64,000 nucleotides of DNA from Mucilaginibacter pedocola (GCF_002013915.1 NZ_MBTF01000012.1:558001-622000), one strand, 5' to 3'. Numbered from the stretch's first letter, positions 38,089 to 47,014 are shown. Made by a program: numbers and translations. The notes: generated from the sequence alone by a model not told the origin.

Positions 38089-38285
38089 TTTTTACCGCAG
38101 AGGGCACAGAGTTTTACGCGGAGAGGCACAGAGCCTATCATGTGGTTACTTTTTTCACGCAAAGACGCCAAGGCGCAAAGGGGAAACTTTTTCCTCTATA
38201 TAATTGACGCTGTTATAACTCTTAACCACGTGATAGGCTCTCTGCGAACCTCCGCGCAACCTCTGTGCCCTCCGCGGTTAAAAAA
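38089..38285. repeat. MITE-like element with 60-base imperfect terminal inverted repeats
   Basis: The left arm, 38089-38148 (TTTTTACCGCAGAGGGCACA...), is the inverse of the right arm, 38223-38285 (...TGTGCCCTCCGCGGTTAAAA), with about 80 percent matching by eye. The 74-base centre includes CACGCAAAGACGCCAAGGCG, an internal echo of the arm sequence. No transposase gene is present. It sits upstream of the next gene and could carry promoter or terminator signals. CGCAGAGG/CACAGAG-type elements recur between genes in many Bacteroidota genomes. Confidence 0.7.
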
Positions 38286-38328
38286 GAGACCGCTAATTTT
38301 TATCCTCACTTTACTATTTTTGGATACA

Positions 38329-39015
38329 ATGCCCGAATACTCAAACCCTGATAACCTACTCCAACGCACCATTTTAAATAATGCTGAGTGGTGTGGTATC
38401 ATATGTGCTACCCACGGTGCGCCGGGTAGCGTTCAGCAAAATATCTGGCGGTCGCCCGGGCCGGTGCCGCCTTATTATCCCGACCTAGTTACCCTTAGCA
38501 GTTCTATCGATACTAATGCCGTTGTTGATGCGATGCGTGGTTTGCCCCTGCTGAAATCATTAAAGGACAGTTTTAATTCCCTTGAACTGGAGGCGCATGG
38601 TTTTCATAAACTCTTCGAAGCGCAGTGGGTAAACTACGCTGATGAAACAGAAACAACGATCGATTTTAAGATAGCCGACACCTCCGAAAAGCTGCAAGCA
38701 TGGGAAAAGGCCTGGGGTAATGACAAGCAGGACAGGATATTTAAAGATAGCTTACTGCAGCACCCAGAAATTAAATTCGTTTATCACGAAGACTACGGCA
38801 AGATAATTAGCGGAGGCATCATTCACACCAGCCATGGCGTTGCAGGGCTTTCTAATTTCTTTTGCAGAGATAATAGCCGCCAATACAGATCAGCATTGGT
38901 TGCCTTTGCCCAAGCGCTGCCTGTAGTTGGGTACGAAAGCGGCGATGCTTTACAGGAAGCTGTGGCGATCGGAGGCAAAAAAATGGGCCCTCTTAGTGTT
39001 TGGGTGAAAGTTTAG
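38329..39015 (+). CDS. Uncharacterised protein, GNAT-like C-terminal half
   Basis: This 228-residue soluble protein begins at the ATG at 38329, just outside the MITE-like repeat; the open frame extends upstream through the repeat but is unlikely to be coding there. The N-terminal part has NAEWCGIICATHG and PPYYPDLVTL. The C-terminal half has IKFVYHEDYGKIISGGIIHTS and GVAGLSNFF, followed by a helix. This order of strands resembles GNAT acyltransferases, but the acetyl-CoA loop is not clear. The function is unknown. It is convergent with the metallo-hydrolase gene (1 base apart). Confidence 0.55.
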   Translation: MPEYSNPDNLLQRTILNNAEWCGIICATHGAPGSVQQNIWRSPGPVPPYYPDLVTLSSSIDTNAVVDAMRGLPLLKSLKDSFNSLELEAHGFHKLFEAQWVNYADETETTIDFKIADTSEKLQAWEKAWGNDKQDRIFKDSLLQHPEIKFVYHEDYGKIISGGIIHTSHGVAGLSNFFCRDNSRQYRSALVAFAQALPVVGYESGDALQEAVAIGGKKMGPLSVWVKV

Positions 39016-39016
39016 A

Positions 39017-40147
39017 TCAGTTCAACCCCTTCCACCATTGTTTAAATAACTGGGTGCTGTCATCCATGCGTACCACCTCGCCTATCATTGGGGTGGCAAG
39101 GCGGTAGGGTTTGCCGACGGATAGTTCGGTCACTTTATTCAATGGTTCGTCCCAGGGGTGTTTGGCAAGCGTGAATTTGGAGTGGTGCACGGGCAGCAAG
39201 TTTTTGGCGCGCAGCCCCATGGTTGCGGCAATTACTTCGTCGGGCAGGTTGTGTACCGAATGCCAGGCCATATCATACTGCCCGTTCTCCATTACCGCCC
39301 AATCTACGCCATCAAATTTCTTACCGATAGCAGCAAAGCGCCCGTCGAAGCCACCATCACCGCTGATGTATATTTTGTTTGCCGGCGTTTTAATTAGGTA
39401 CGACATCCACAGCGCTTTATTTTGCACAAAACCCCTGCCCGATCGATGGTGTGATGATTCGTTATATATGACAACGCTATCATTTACGGGCACTTTCTGA
39501 TACCAGTCCCTCTCAATAATTTGTTCGGGCTTGTAGCCCCAGCGCTGAAAATGCGCGCCCACGCCCAGCCCGCAAACCACATGCTTCACTTTATTTTTCA
39601 GGGCTGTTACCGTTTCATAGTCGAGGTGGTCGTAATGGTCGTGAGATATCAGCAGGTAATCTATTTCGGGCATATCATCTGCCGTATAAACATCGCTGCC
39701 TTTGTAGGCTTTTACACCCCACGGCAGCGGGGTGGCCTTTCCGCTAAATATCGGGTCGGCCAAGAAAGTAACGCCGCCTGCCTGTATAAAAACCGACGAG
39801 TGCCCGAACCATACCATTACATTTTGGTTGGCAGGAATAGCTTTCAAATCAGTCTTTACCGATGGCAACGAATCTACAGGGGTTCGCCTTGGCAAATTAC
39901 CAAAAAGCGTTTTCCACGATTCGCCTACAATGCTGTAGCCCTCCGTGATAGTCGGCCGCTCAATCAAATTATGAAATTTTCCGTCGCTATACCTTGGTGA
40001 CTTCTTCACCTCCTCCAAGCGTTCGCCTTTGGGTAAACTGCCAAATTGCGGCTGCTGCATAAAAGCACAGGTAGCCAAGCTGAGTACGCCTGCTAAAGCA
40101 AGACTAATAAGCACGAAGCGTTTTAAAATGCGGGATAGTTTTTTCAT
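39017..40147 (-). CDS. Metallo-beta-lactamase-fold hydrolase (UlaG/NAPE-PLD-like)
   Basis: This 376-residue protein has an N-terminal membrane anchor or lipoprotein-like signal (FVLISLALAGVLSLATC). The MBL fold has VWFGHSSVFIQAGGVTFLADPIFS and the metal motif ISHDHYDHLD. Later metal ligands are in YISGDGGFDG and LLPVHHSKF. The UlaG/NAPE-PLD-like branch acts on phosphodiester or lactone substrates. The ATG at 40147 is used; the upstream in-frame TTG would give a poorer signal peptide. Confidence 0.82.
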   Translation of the reverse strand: MKKLSRILKRFVLISLALAGVLSLATCAFMQQPQFGSLPKGERLEEVKKSPRYSDGKFHNLIERPTITEGYSIVGESWKTLFGNLPRRTPVDSLPSVKTDLKAIPANQNVMVWFGHSSVFIQAGGVTFLADPIFSGKATPLPWGVKAYKGSDVYTADDMPEIDYLLISHDHYDHLDYETVTALKNKVKHVVCGLGVGAHFQRWGYKPEQIIERDWYQKVPVNDSVVIYNESSHHRSGRGFVQNKALWMSYLIKTPANKIYISGDGGFDGRFAAIGKKFDGVDWAVMENGQYDMAWHSVHNLPDEVIAATMGLRAKNLLPVHHSKFTLAKHPWDEPLNKVTELSVGKPYRLATPMIGEVVRMDDSTQLFKQWWKGLN

Positions 40148-40241
40148 AAGCGGATATATGCAGTACAAATATCCGCAATAAAAACAATGCGCGTTTTGTT
40201 GAGAGGTTCAAATTACTTTAGCAGGCGGCTCAAAAAAGCAT

Positions 40242-40613
40242 TTAACTGCTTGCCTGCATCTTCAACCCTATTATCCCCGTCATGATGAGCAGCAGGAAAA
40301 CGGTATCCTTCCAGGAGAAGGGTTCACTCAGGAACATAACCTCGGTTATCTTGATAAGCACCAGCGTTACGGCCGTCCAAACGGCGTAGGCGGTGGCTAT
40401 GGGGAGTTCTTTAATGCCTAACGAAAAGAAATAAACATTGGCCAACCCGAAGATGATATAACCCACCAACGGACCTATAATGGGCAGCCCGCCGTCCCAT
40501 TTATAAAAATTTACCCAGGCAAGGGTTTTAAAATTATCGAATTTGAGGAACTTAACGCTGTAGGTCCAGGCGGTTTCGAAAATGGCGGCAACAATAATAT
40601 ATATCCAGGCCAA
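40242..40613 (-). CDS. Small multidrug-resistance (SMR) family transporter
   Basis: This 123-residue inner-membrane protein has four predicted helices. The essential membrane-embedded Glu of EmrE-type pumps is in IFETAWTYSVKF near residue 13. IATAYAVWTAVTLVLIK matches the family signature (AYAVWxGxG), with Thr-Ala in place of Gly. The start codon is TTG at 40613, 3 bases after the stop of the hydroxylase gene; no ATG fits, and MAWIYIIVA aligns with EmrE starts. Its coupled place at the end of the sugar operon allows a second idea: an ArnE/F-like lipid-sugar flippase role. Drug or guanidinium export remains the default. Confidence 0.8.
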   Translation of the reverse strand: MAWIYIIVAAIFETAWTYSVKFLKFDNFKTLAWVNFYKWDGGLPIIGPLVGYIIFGLANVYFFSLGIKELPIATAYAVWTAVTLVLIKITEVMFLSEPFSWKDTVFLLLIMTGIIGLKMQASS

Positions 40614-40616
40614 GGC

Positions 40617-41576
40617 TTAAGTATTTGCGTATTTTTCTTCTTGTTCTTCCATCACCAACGGATAAACCGGGCTGCCTTTCGCAGGCTTTTGCGCTTTGCG
40701 CGGTGCCTTACCCAGCATCACTTCTATCCTTTTCAGCAGGTTAGGGCGCAGGTTGTAGTATCTCTCAAACCATTTGTATTTCAGCAGCCCTTTTTCATCA
40801 AAACGTTTTACCGAGAAAGCATGCTGTAGAAAGTAATCTTTTGGGTATTCGTAACCCAGCCCCCAGTTTTCGGGCAGGTTGCCGGGCGGATGGCCCGGGT
40901 CATAAGCCGTTTTGAACAAGTGATCCCAGAAAGAAAATTTAGTAGAGAAGTTAGCATGAAACACCTCGATGTAATTGGCATGGTGCCACAAATGCAGCTC
41001 GGGCGAGTTGATGAAATACTTCAGCTTACCCATTTTCACCTTCACGTTGGCATGGATAAACATACCGAACATGGCATCGAGCAGGGCTTTGATTGGTATC
41101 ACTTCCGGGGCTGCTCCTAACAGAATTATGGGTGCGAACTCGATAGTTTGGTTAATGATGATCTCGGCAATATGCGAACGCGAACCGGCCAAAAAATCAA
41201 CTTCCTTACCCGAGTGGTGCGCCTCGTGCGTGCGCCAGAAGAATTTGTTACTATGCTGAAAGCGGTGGAACAAGTAGATATACAAATCGTGCGTAAACAG
41301 GAAGAACGCCACCTGCACCCATACCGGCCAATGGCTTACAAATTGAAAAGATGACCAATCGAAATGCGACTTAACAGGCGCAATAATATAGTCGAATATC
41401 AATATTTTGAGGAAGTAGCTTTGGATGATGGTGTACCAAACCAGATCAACCCAAAAGCCCTCCCTGAAGAAGGGAAGGCTTTTACGGTAAGGATTTATGC
41501 GTTCCCAGGCGATAATAAATATCACCCAGCACACCAAAATAGTAGTGGTTATGGTAAGCAGTTTTTCCTGCGGCAT
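40617..41576 (-). CDS. Fatty acid hydroxylase/sterol desaturase superfamily membrane protein
   Basis: This 319-residue membrane protein has several hydrophobic helices and the di-iron His boxes of the superfamily: HDLYIYLFHRFQH near residue 95, HEAHHSG near 118, and HLWHHANYIEVFHANFS near 195. It would hydroxylate or desaturate a lipid using O2. The gene starts 4 bases after the HAD-NeuB fusion and is followed 3 bases later by the SMR gene, so it belongs to that operon by position. The substrate could be a lipid carrier or membrane lipid (inference). Confidence 0.85.
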   Translation of the reverse strand: MPQEKLLTITTTILVCWVIFIIAWERINPYRKSLPFFREGFWVDLVWYTIIQSYFLKILIFDYIIAPVKSHFDWSSFQFVSHWPVWVQVAFFLFTHDLYIYLFHRFQHSNKFFWRTHEAHHSGKEVDFLAGSRSHIAEIIINQTIEFAPIILLGAAPEVIPIKALLDAMFGMFIHANVKVKMGKLKYFINSPELHLWHHANYIEVFHANFSTKFSFWDHLFKTAYDPGHPPGNLPENWGLGYEYPKDYFLQHAFSVKRFDEKGLLKYKWFERYYNLRPNLLKRIEVMLGKAPRKAQKPAKGSPVYPLVMEEQEEKYANT

Positions 41577-41579
41577 TGT

Positions 41580-43013
41580 TTAGCTTATTGACTTTTCTTT
41601 GTACTCGTCGCTGATGTTTACGCGCAGGCGTTTCATGGGGCCAAGTTCCGATTCGTATACTTTTTTAACGCCATCGCCGGCAGCAATTTCGGCATCGCGT
41701 ATATCGCGAACCAAACGCGATAGGCCTTGTGGCTCTACCGAAGCGGCATGGTCTGAACCCCACATGGCGCGGTCAAGCGTAAAGTGGCGTTCTACGAAGG
41801 TTGCGCCCATGGCAACGGCAGCTACGGTGGTGGCCAAGCCTGTCTCGTGGCCCGAGTAACCTATCGGGATGCCCTTGTATTTGTCTTCCAGCGTTTGTAT
41901 CATACGCAGGTTAAGCTCCTGCGGCGGGCATGGGTATGCCGATGTTGAGTGCGCAATAAACAGCGGGTAGTTTGGCGCAAAAGCGTTAACAAAAGCCATA
42001 GTGTTCTCTATCTCGTTCATGGTGCTCATGCCGGTAGATAGCATTAGTGGCTTGCCGGTTTCCAATATGCGTTGTATCAACGGGAAATCGGTTAACGATG
42101 CCGAGGCCAGTTTGTACATCACAGTCTCGAATTGCTCCATAAAATCAACCGAAGGCACATCCCAGGTAGATACGAACCAATCGATACCTACTTTTTTGCA
42201 ATAGCGGTCGATAGCGGCGTATTCGGCAATGCCAAATTCTGTTTTGCGTTTGTAATCGATGTAGCTCATGCGGCCCCATGGGGTATCGCGCATCATTTCC
42301 CATTGGTCTTTGGGTACACAAATTTCCGGCGTACGTTTCTGGAATTTAACCGCATCGGCTTTGGCAGCAACTGCTTCGTCTATCAGTTTTTTGGCAATTT
42401 CCAGCGAACCATTGTGGTTAATGCCAATTTCGGCAATTATATATGATGGCTGGCCTTTGCCTATAATACGGCCGTTGCTCAGCGTAACAGGGCCGCCTTT
42501 TACGTTTACAACCGTTTCGGTTTTTGCTTCGATGATAAACTCGGCAAACTCGCGGAAACAGCCTTCGCCCGCACCGGCGCGACAAACCACATCAACACGC
42601 TCTAACACCAGCGGCAAGGCATCTGCAGGGGCTGCGGTTAGGCCTGCCAGTTCCATTACTTCCAGATCGTTGTAGTCGTCGCCAATGTAGGCTATCTCTT
42701 CGGCAGCTAAACCTAAGCGGCTGCTTATCTCTTTAAAAACTTCTACTTTATTTTTAATGCCTAAGTGCAGTTCGGTAATACCCAATTTTTCGGCACGTTT
42801 AGCTACCGAGGGCGAGGTTTCGCCGGTGATGATACCGGTTTGCACACCGGCTACTTTGCGCAGGCGTTCGGCGCCCATGCCATCGCGCATGTTAAATTTC
42901 TTTAGTTCTTCGCCATCGGCGCCATAGTAAACGCCCGCGTCGGTTAGTACGCCATCGCAATCGGTTAGCAAAAGTTTAATGTTTGCTGCCTTGTTTTTTA
43001 AATTTTGTTCCAT
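41580..43013 (-). CDS. HAD phosphatase - NeuB-type synthase fusion
   Basis: This 477-residue bifunctional protein has two parts. Residues about 8-165 are a KdsC/YrbI-type HAD phosphatase (LLTDCDGVLTDAG with the DxD pair, IITGE, and YIGDDYNDLEVM). Residues about 180-465 are a NeuB-type aldolase-like synthase (YIIAEIGINHNGSLEIAKKLID, AVKFQKRTPE, MLSTGMSTM, IGYSGHETG, VERHFTLD). NeuB condenses PEP with an aldose to give a nonulosonic acid. A fused phosphatase suggests a sugar-phosphate route, as in KDN-9-phosphate or Neu5Ac-9-phosphate pathways. The C-terminal SAF (antifreeze-like) domain normal in NeuB is absent, so the acceptor aldose is probably unusual. It lies 14 bases after the SDR gene. 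Confidence 0.85.
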   Translation of the reverse strand: MEQNLKNKAANIKLLLTDCDGVLTDAGVYYGADGEELKKFNMRDGMGAERLRKVAGVQTGIITGETSPSVAKRAEKLGITELHLGIKNKVEVFKEISSRLGLAAEEIAYIGDDYNDLEVMELAGLTAAPADALPLVLERVDVVCRAGAGEGCFREFAEFIIEAKTETVVNVKGGPVTLSNGRIIGKGQPSYIIAEIGINHNGSLEIAKKLIDEAVAAKADAVKFQKRTPEICVPKDQWEMMRDTPWGRMSYIDYKRKTEFGIAEYAAIDRYCKKVGIDWFVSTWDVPSVDFMEQFETVMYKLASASLTDFPLIQRILETGKPLMLSTGMSTMNEIENTMAFVNAFAPNYPLFIAHSTSAYPCPPQELNLRMIQTLEDKYKGIPIGYSGHETGLATTVAAVAMGATFVERHFTLDRAMWGSDHAASVEPQGLSRLVRDIRDAEIAAGDGVKKVYESELGPMKRLRVNISDEYKEKSIS

Positions 43014-43027
43014 GTTAGGTATAGGGG

Positions 43028-43831
43028 TTAAATTGCTGTCCAGCCGCCATCAACAATAAGGTTAGCGCCGGTCATATAGGCCGAAGCATCGCTTGCCAGG
43101 AATATCAACGCGCCCTGGTAATCGTTAGGTTGCGCCATGCGGCCCAGCAGTGTTTTAGCGGAATAATTGTTTACAAAAAATTCGTTTTGGTTATTTTCAA
43201 CGCCACCCGGCGATAGGGTATTTACCCTCACGCCTTTATTGCCCCAGTAGGCAGCTAAAAAGCGGGTAAAGTTTATTACAGCACCCTTGGTAACCGGGTA
43301 GGCAGGCGATTTATAAAAAGTTTGTTGTCCCTGCTCGTCGCGGTAGATGCTTTGGTCGGGGCCTACGATGCCATAGGTAGAAGCCACATTGATAATGCTG
43401 CCAGTCCCCTGCCCTGCCATTACCGCGCCGAAAACCTGCGAGCACAGAAACACACCCGTAACGTTTACATTTATCGACTTTTGAAAAGCATCCAGCGGAT
43501 AATTCTCAAATGCCGAAAGCTCTTTGGCCATGGCCGGGTTCTCGAACATATCGTTTATCGCGGCGTTATTCACCAGTATGTCTATCGAGCCGTATCGGGC
43601 TTTAATGCCGGTGCAGGCTGTTTCGAGCGATGCTTTATCGGTAACATCAACGCCTAAGCCAATGTGCTCGGACCCAAGGGCTGTAGCAAAGGCAACTGCC
43701 GCTTCTTTATTTACATCGGCAACCACTACCTGCGCACCGGCCAGTGCCAGTGCCTCGCAATGTTTTTTGCCGATGAGCCCAAGCGCACCCGTTACTATGG
43801 CGGTTTTCCCTTTTAATGAGAATAGCTCCAT
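43028..43831 (-). CDS. Short-chain dehydrogenase/reductase
   Basis: This 267-residue NAD(P)-dependent enzyme has the classical SDR motifs: TGALGLIGKKH (TGxxxGxG-like), VNNAAIND, the catalytic Ser in INVASTYG, Tyr/Lys in YPVTKGAVINF, and LSPGGVENN. The ATG at 43831 comes one base after the stop of the aminotransferase gene, showing tight coupling. In the operon it probably oxidises or reduces a keto-sugar intermediate; related SDRs such as PtmA act in nonulosonate pathways. The exact step is unknown. Confidence 0.88.
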   Translation of the reverse strand: MELFSLKGKTAIVTGALGLIGKKHCEALALAGAQVVVADVNKEAAVAFATALGSEHIGLGVDVTDKASLETACTGIKARYGSIDILVNNAAINDMFENPAMAKELSAFENYPLDAFQKSINVNVTGVFLCSQVFGAVMAGQGTGSIINVASTYGIVGPDQSIYRDEQGQQTFYKSPAYPVTKGAVINFTRFLAAYWGNKGVRVNTLSPGGVENNQNEFFVNNYSAKTLLGRMAQPNDYQGALIFLASDASAYMTGANLIVDGGWTAI

Positions 43832-43832
43832 G

Positions 43833-45173
43833 TTAGGCAACGGTTTTGGGTTTGATGTTGTAGTTGCTCACCTTGCGGAATACTGCTTCGAGCACCTCGC
43901 CTTTGAGGTATTGTTTGATATCGCCGCTCAGGATGGCTTCTTTCACTATAGGCAGTACATCGCGGTAAGCAGAAAGGGTATATTGGATATCCTCATTGGT
44001 GTGGCTGTAGCACATATTGTGGAAGCCCGCCCAAAGCACGCCGCGTTTTATCATTTCCTGCTGCATCAGGGTTTTCAATTCCAAACCGTTGCCGGCATCG
44101 GGCGTGAAAGTTACCATGGTGCGGCAGTTGAAGCCAATGCAGGTAGTATATTGGTCCATACCCAACTCAATGGTTAAGGCGTTATAGCCATCTTTCAGTA
44201 ATGCGCCTTTTTCGTCCAAATATTGAGGTACCAGTTTATCGCGCAGCTCGTTAATGGTAGCTATGCAAGAAGCAATCGATAAAGCCTCGCCACCGAAGGT
44301 GGTGTAACTGAAAACTTCAGAATTGAAGAGTTCCATTACATCGGCACGGCCGGTAAGCAATGCTATAGGCATACCGTTGGCACAGGCTTTAGAGAACACC
44401 GCCAGATCGGCTTTTACATTAAAGTACTCCTGCGCACCGCCTAAGGCAACGCGGAAGCCTGTCCACATTTCGTCGAATATCAGCAGAGTACCGTTGGCTT
44501 TGCAAAGCTCGGCAAGCTCTTGCAAGAAACCCGGTGCAGGTGCCTGAAAGATAAATGGCTCCAATATAAGCGCTGCAACGGTTTCATCTAAAGCTGCCTT
44601 AACCGATTCGATATCGTTATACTCGAATGTATAGGTCATCTCCTGGGTAGATTCGGGGATACCGGCGTTGCGGCTGGTGATGCCTATGTACCAATCGTGC
44701 CAGCCGTGGTAACCACAGCAAAAAACCTTATCGCGCCCGGTAAAGGCACGCGCTACACGGATAGCTGCCGAACAAACATCGGCACCTGTTTTTGCAATTT
44801 TTACAGCTTCGGCGTTTGGGATAACTTTGGTGACAAGCTCCGACAATTCCACCTCTAAGGGATGCATCAACGAGAAGGTAATACCATCGTTCAGTTGCTT
44901 GCGGATAGCCTCATCAACAGCGGGGTAAGCATAGCCTAACGATACGGGGCCAATGGCGGCATTAAAATCGATGTACTCGTTACCGTCCGCATCCCAAACG
45001 TGCGAGCCTTTGCCTTTGGTAAGGTACTTTGGCGCTACGCCTTTGGTAAACTGGCCCGGGCCTTTTGCCAGGGTTTGGGTAACGGGTTTCTGCAACTTCA
45101 GGGCGCGTTCGTATATCTTGTCCGACTCAGTGATGTCGGGGAAGTTGTTATTTAGATCGATAGTATTGGGCAT
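43833..45173 (-). CDS. Class III aminotransferase, glutamate-1-semialdehyde aminomutase-like
   Basis: This 446-residue PLP enzyme has the class III fold. Key motifs are VWDADGNEYIDF, the phosphate loop TGADVCSAAIRVARAFTGRD, CGYHGWHDWY, LLIFDEMWTGFR with the PLP-binding Asp, and FSKACANGMPIALLTG with the Schiff-base Lys. Sequences of this type in polysaccharide clusters resemble HemL but act on keto-sugars or small amino ketones. Here it should install an amino group on a sugar precursor. A true hemL role is unlikely given the operon. Confidence 0.85.
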   Translation of the reverse strand: MPNTIDLNNNFPDITESDKIYERALKLQKPVTQTLAKGPGQFTKGVAPKYLTKGKGSHVWDADGNEYIDFNAAIGPVSLGYAYPAVDEAIRKQLNDGITFSLMHPLEVELSELVTKVIPNAEAVKIAKTGADVCSAAIRVARAFTGRDKVFCCGYHGWHDWYIGITSRNAGIPESTQEMTYTFEYNDIESVKAALDETVAALILEPFIFQAPAPGFLQELAELCKANGTLLIFDEMWTGFRVALGGAQEYFNVKADLAVFSKACANGMPIALLTGRADVMELFNSEVFSYTTFGGEALSIASCIATINELRDKLVPQYLDEKGALLKDGYNALTIELGMDQYTTCIGFNCRTMVTFTPDAGNGLELKTLMQQEMIKRGVLWAGFHNMCYSHTNEDIQYTLSAYRDVLPIVKEAILSGDIKQYLKGEVLEAVFRKVSNYNIKPKTVA

Positions 45174-45186
45174 GGTGTAAGTTCTT

Positions 45187-46125
45187 TTATTCTGAAAATT
45201 CGGATATCAATATTTCGGGTTGTTGCTGATTGGTTCGCTGGCCTAAAATGCGTTCGGCAATTTGTTTGCCTGTTAAGCCTTCATGCTCCAGCACGGCAGG
45301 CAGCAATGCCGGACGGAACCACTTCTCGTCAAGGGCTATTGGCATTACTTTGGCGGTTCTTTGGTTTTTCAGCAATACTTCGGCAACTATGGTGTAAAGC
45401 CCGCCGGTTTGGAAGTGGTCTTCCAGTGTAACCAGCATTTTGCTTGATGCAGCGGCTTTCAGTATTGCTTCTTCATCCACCGGTTTCAGGCTGCGCATGT
45501 TTATCAAGCCTACAGAAAGCCCTTCGGCTTTCAGCATATCTACCGCAACCAGTGCCTGCTCGAACAGCAATCCGTAGGTAAGTATGGTAACATCGGTACC
45601 CTCGGCAATTACTTCTGCCTTGCCCATTTCAAATGGCGTGTGCACGTAAGCCGTTTTACGGGTGTTGATGCGCGTGTAGGCAGGGCTTTGCGATTCCCAT
45701 ATTTGCGGAAGCATTTTCACCAAATCGTCTTCATCTGCCGGGGCAAATACGGTTAGATTTGGGATGCCGCGCATAATGGCAATATCCTCAATAGCCTGGT
45801 GTGTAGGGCCGTTGGCATCTGATAATAATCCGGGAATAAAACCGCTCAGCTTTACAGGCAGGTCGGCAATACCTAAATCGGTACGCACAAACTCGAAGGC
45901 GCGCATGGTTAAAAATGCTGCAAGGGCGTGCACCACCGGGATGCGGTTGCGCAGGGCAAGGCCGGCGGCAGCACCTATCATGGTTTGCTCGGTAATGCCG
46001 GTATCAATAAAACGCTTGCCTAAAATACCGGGCAGGTTGCGTACCAGCGCACGGTTCTCGGCAGTCATCACTATTACCTGCTCATTATCTAAAGCAGTTT
46101 GGGTCAATAATTCTTGGTAGGTCAT
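45187..46125 (-). CDS. Transketolase-like C-terminal subunit
   Basis: This 312-residue protein corresponds to the pyrimidine-binding and C-terminal domains of transketolase. The catalytic Glu is in DTGITEQTMIGAAAGLALR. GPTHQAIEDIAIMR and LEDHFQTGG mark the conserved later segments. With the N-terminal subunit encoded immediately upstream it would form one thiamine-diphosphate enzyme moving a two-carbon unit. The ATG at 46125 begins one base after the stop of the partner gene; an in-frame TTG lies 4 codons upstream. Its place in a sugar operon separates it from pentose-phosphate transketolase. Confidence 0.88.
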   Translation of the reverse strand: MTYQELLTQTALDNEQVIVMTAENRALVRNLPGILGKRFIDTGITEQTMIGAAAGLALRNRIPVVHALAAFLTMRAFEFVRTDLGIADLPVKLSGFIPGLLSDANGPTHQAIEDIAIMRGIPNLTVFAPADEDDLVKMLPQIWESQSPAYTRINTRKTAYVHTPFEMGKAEVIAEGTDVTILTYGLLFEQALVAVDMLKAEGLSVGLINMRSLKPVDEEAILKAAASSKMLVTLEDHFQTGGLYTIVAEVLLKNQRTAKVMPIALDEKWFRPALLPAVLEHEGLTGKQIAERILGQRTNQQQPEILISEFSE

Positions 46126-46126
46126 T

Positions 46127-46987
46127 TTAGCGCACAATTAGCGTTTCGGATGTTAATAGGGTTGTGTGGTTGCCATGCAATTCTTCCAGCAATTGCTCAA
46201 TTTCGCCGTCATTGAAGTTGCAGAACCAGCGGTCGGCACGTTCCTGTATGCTGGGCAGCCCTTTACCACGAACAGTATCGGCTATCACCACATTCAGTTT
46301 CCCTTCCTGGAAAGGGTACGCGCTAAAAGCCTCGTGCAAAGCATCAAAGCTGTGCCCGTTTATACGTTTTACAGCCGCGCCAAAGGCCTCGAATTTATCG
46401 GCAAGCGGCTCCAGCGGGATCAGATCCTCGGTACGCATATTGGCCTGGAAGTGGTTACGGTCTACCACAAAAATGAGGTTATCCAGTTTGTAGGCATTGG
46501 CCACCAACACGGCTTCCCAGCAGGTGCCTTCGTTCAGTTCGCCATCGCCCAAAATGCAAACCACTTTGTTGCTGCCCCCGCTAATTTTAATATCCATGGC
46601 CACACCCATAGCTACCGATGGCAAATGCCCCAGCGAACCCGAATGGAACTCGATACCAGGTATGCGGGTGTTAGGGTGCCAATAAATGTAATCGTCGATA
46701 GAGAGGTGGTTCTTCAGGCGTTCTTTATCCAGCAGCCCAAGCTCGGCAAGCGTGCCGTACAAAGCGGGTACATCGTGCCCTTTCGACAGGAACAGGTAAT
46801 CGCGCTCCGGGTCGTACAAGTTATCTTTATTGATGTTAAGGTAGTTGCTGTAGAGGTACACAATAAGGTCTACCGCCGAAAGCGAGGCGCCGGTGAAGCA
46901 GCCCCCATCGGTAGACATACGTACAATATGCTCGCGCACCCTAAGGGCTACGGCTTCCAATTCTTCGTTACTATATTGCTGATGCAC
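46127..46987 (-). CDS. Transketolase-like N-terminal subunit
   Basis: This 286-residue protein is the thiamine-diphosphate-binding half. It has MSTDGGCFTGASLSAVDLIVYLY, then LSKGHDVPALYGTLAELG and GSLGHLPSVAMGVAM. The GDG-type TPP motif is CILGDGELNEGTCWEAV, ending in VVDRNHFQ. Split transketolases of this form are frequent in secondary and surface-sugar pathways. The start is GTG at 46987, since no ATG fits before the conserved region. It lies 27 bases after the SpsF-like gene. Confidence 0.88.
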   Translation of the reverse strand: MHQQYSNEELEAVALRVREHIVRMSTDGGCFTGASLSAVDLIVYLYSNYLNINKDNLYDPERDYLFLSKGHDVPALYGTLAELGLLDKERLKNHLSIDDYIYWHPNTRIPGIEFHSGSLGHLPSVAMGVAMDIKISGGSNKVVCILGDGELNEGTCWEAVLVANAYKLDNLIFVVDRNHFQANMRTEDLIPLEPLADKFEAFGAAVKRINGHSFDALHEAFSAYPFQEGKLNVVIADTVRGKGLPSIQERADRWFCNFNDGEIEQLLEELHGNHTTLLTSETLIVR

Positions 46988-47014
46988 TATGATGTTTTTT
47001 TGATGTTTGAATAA

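Noticed and set aside
38047..38328. Long N-terminal extension of the GNAT-like protein
   Set aside because: The extension lies inside the MITE-like inverted repeat and has no protein-like conservation; the ATG at 38329 is preferred.
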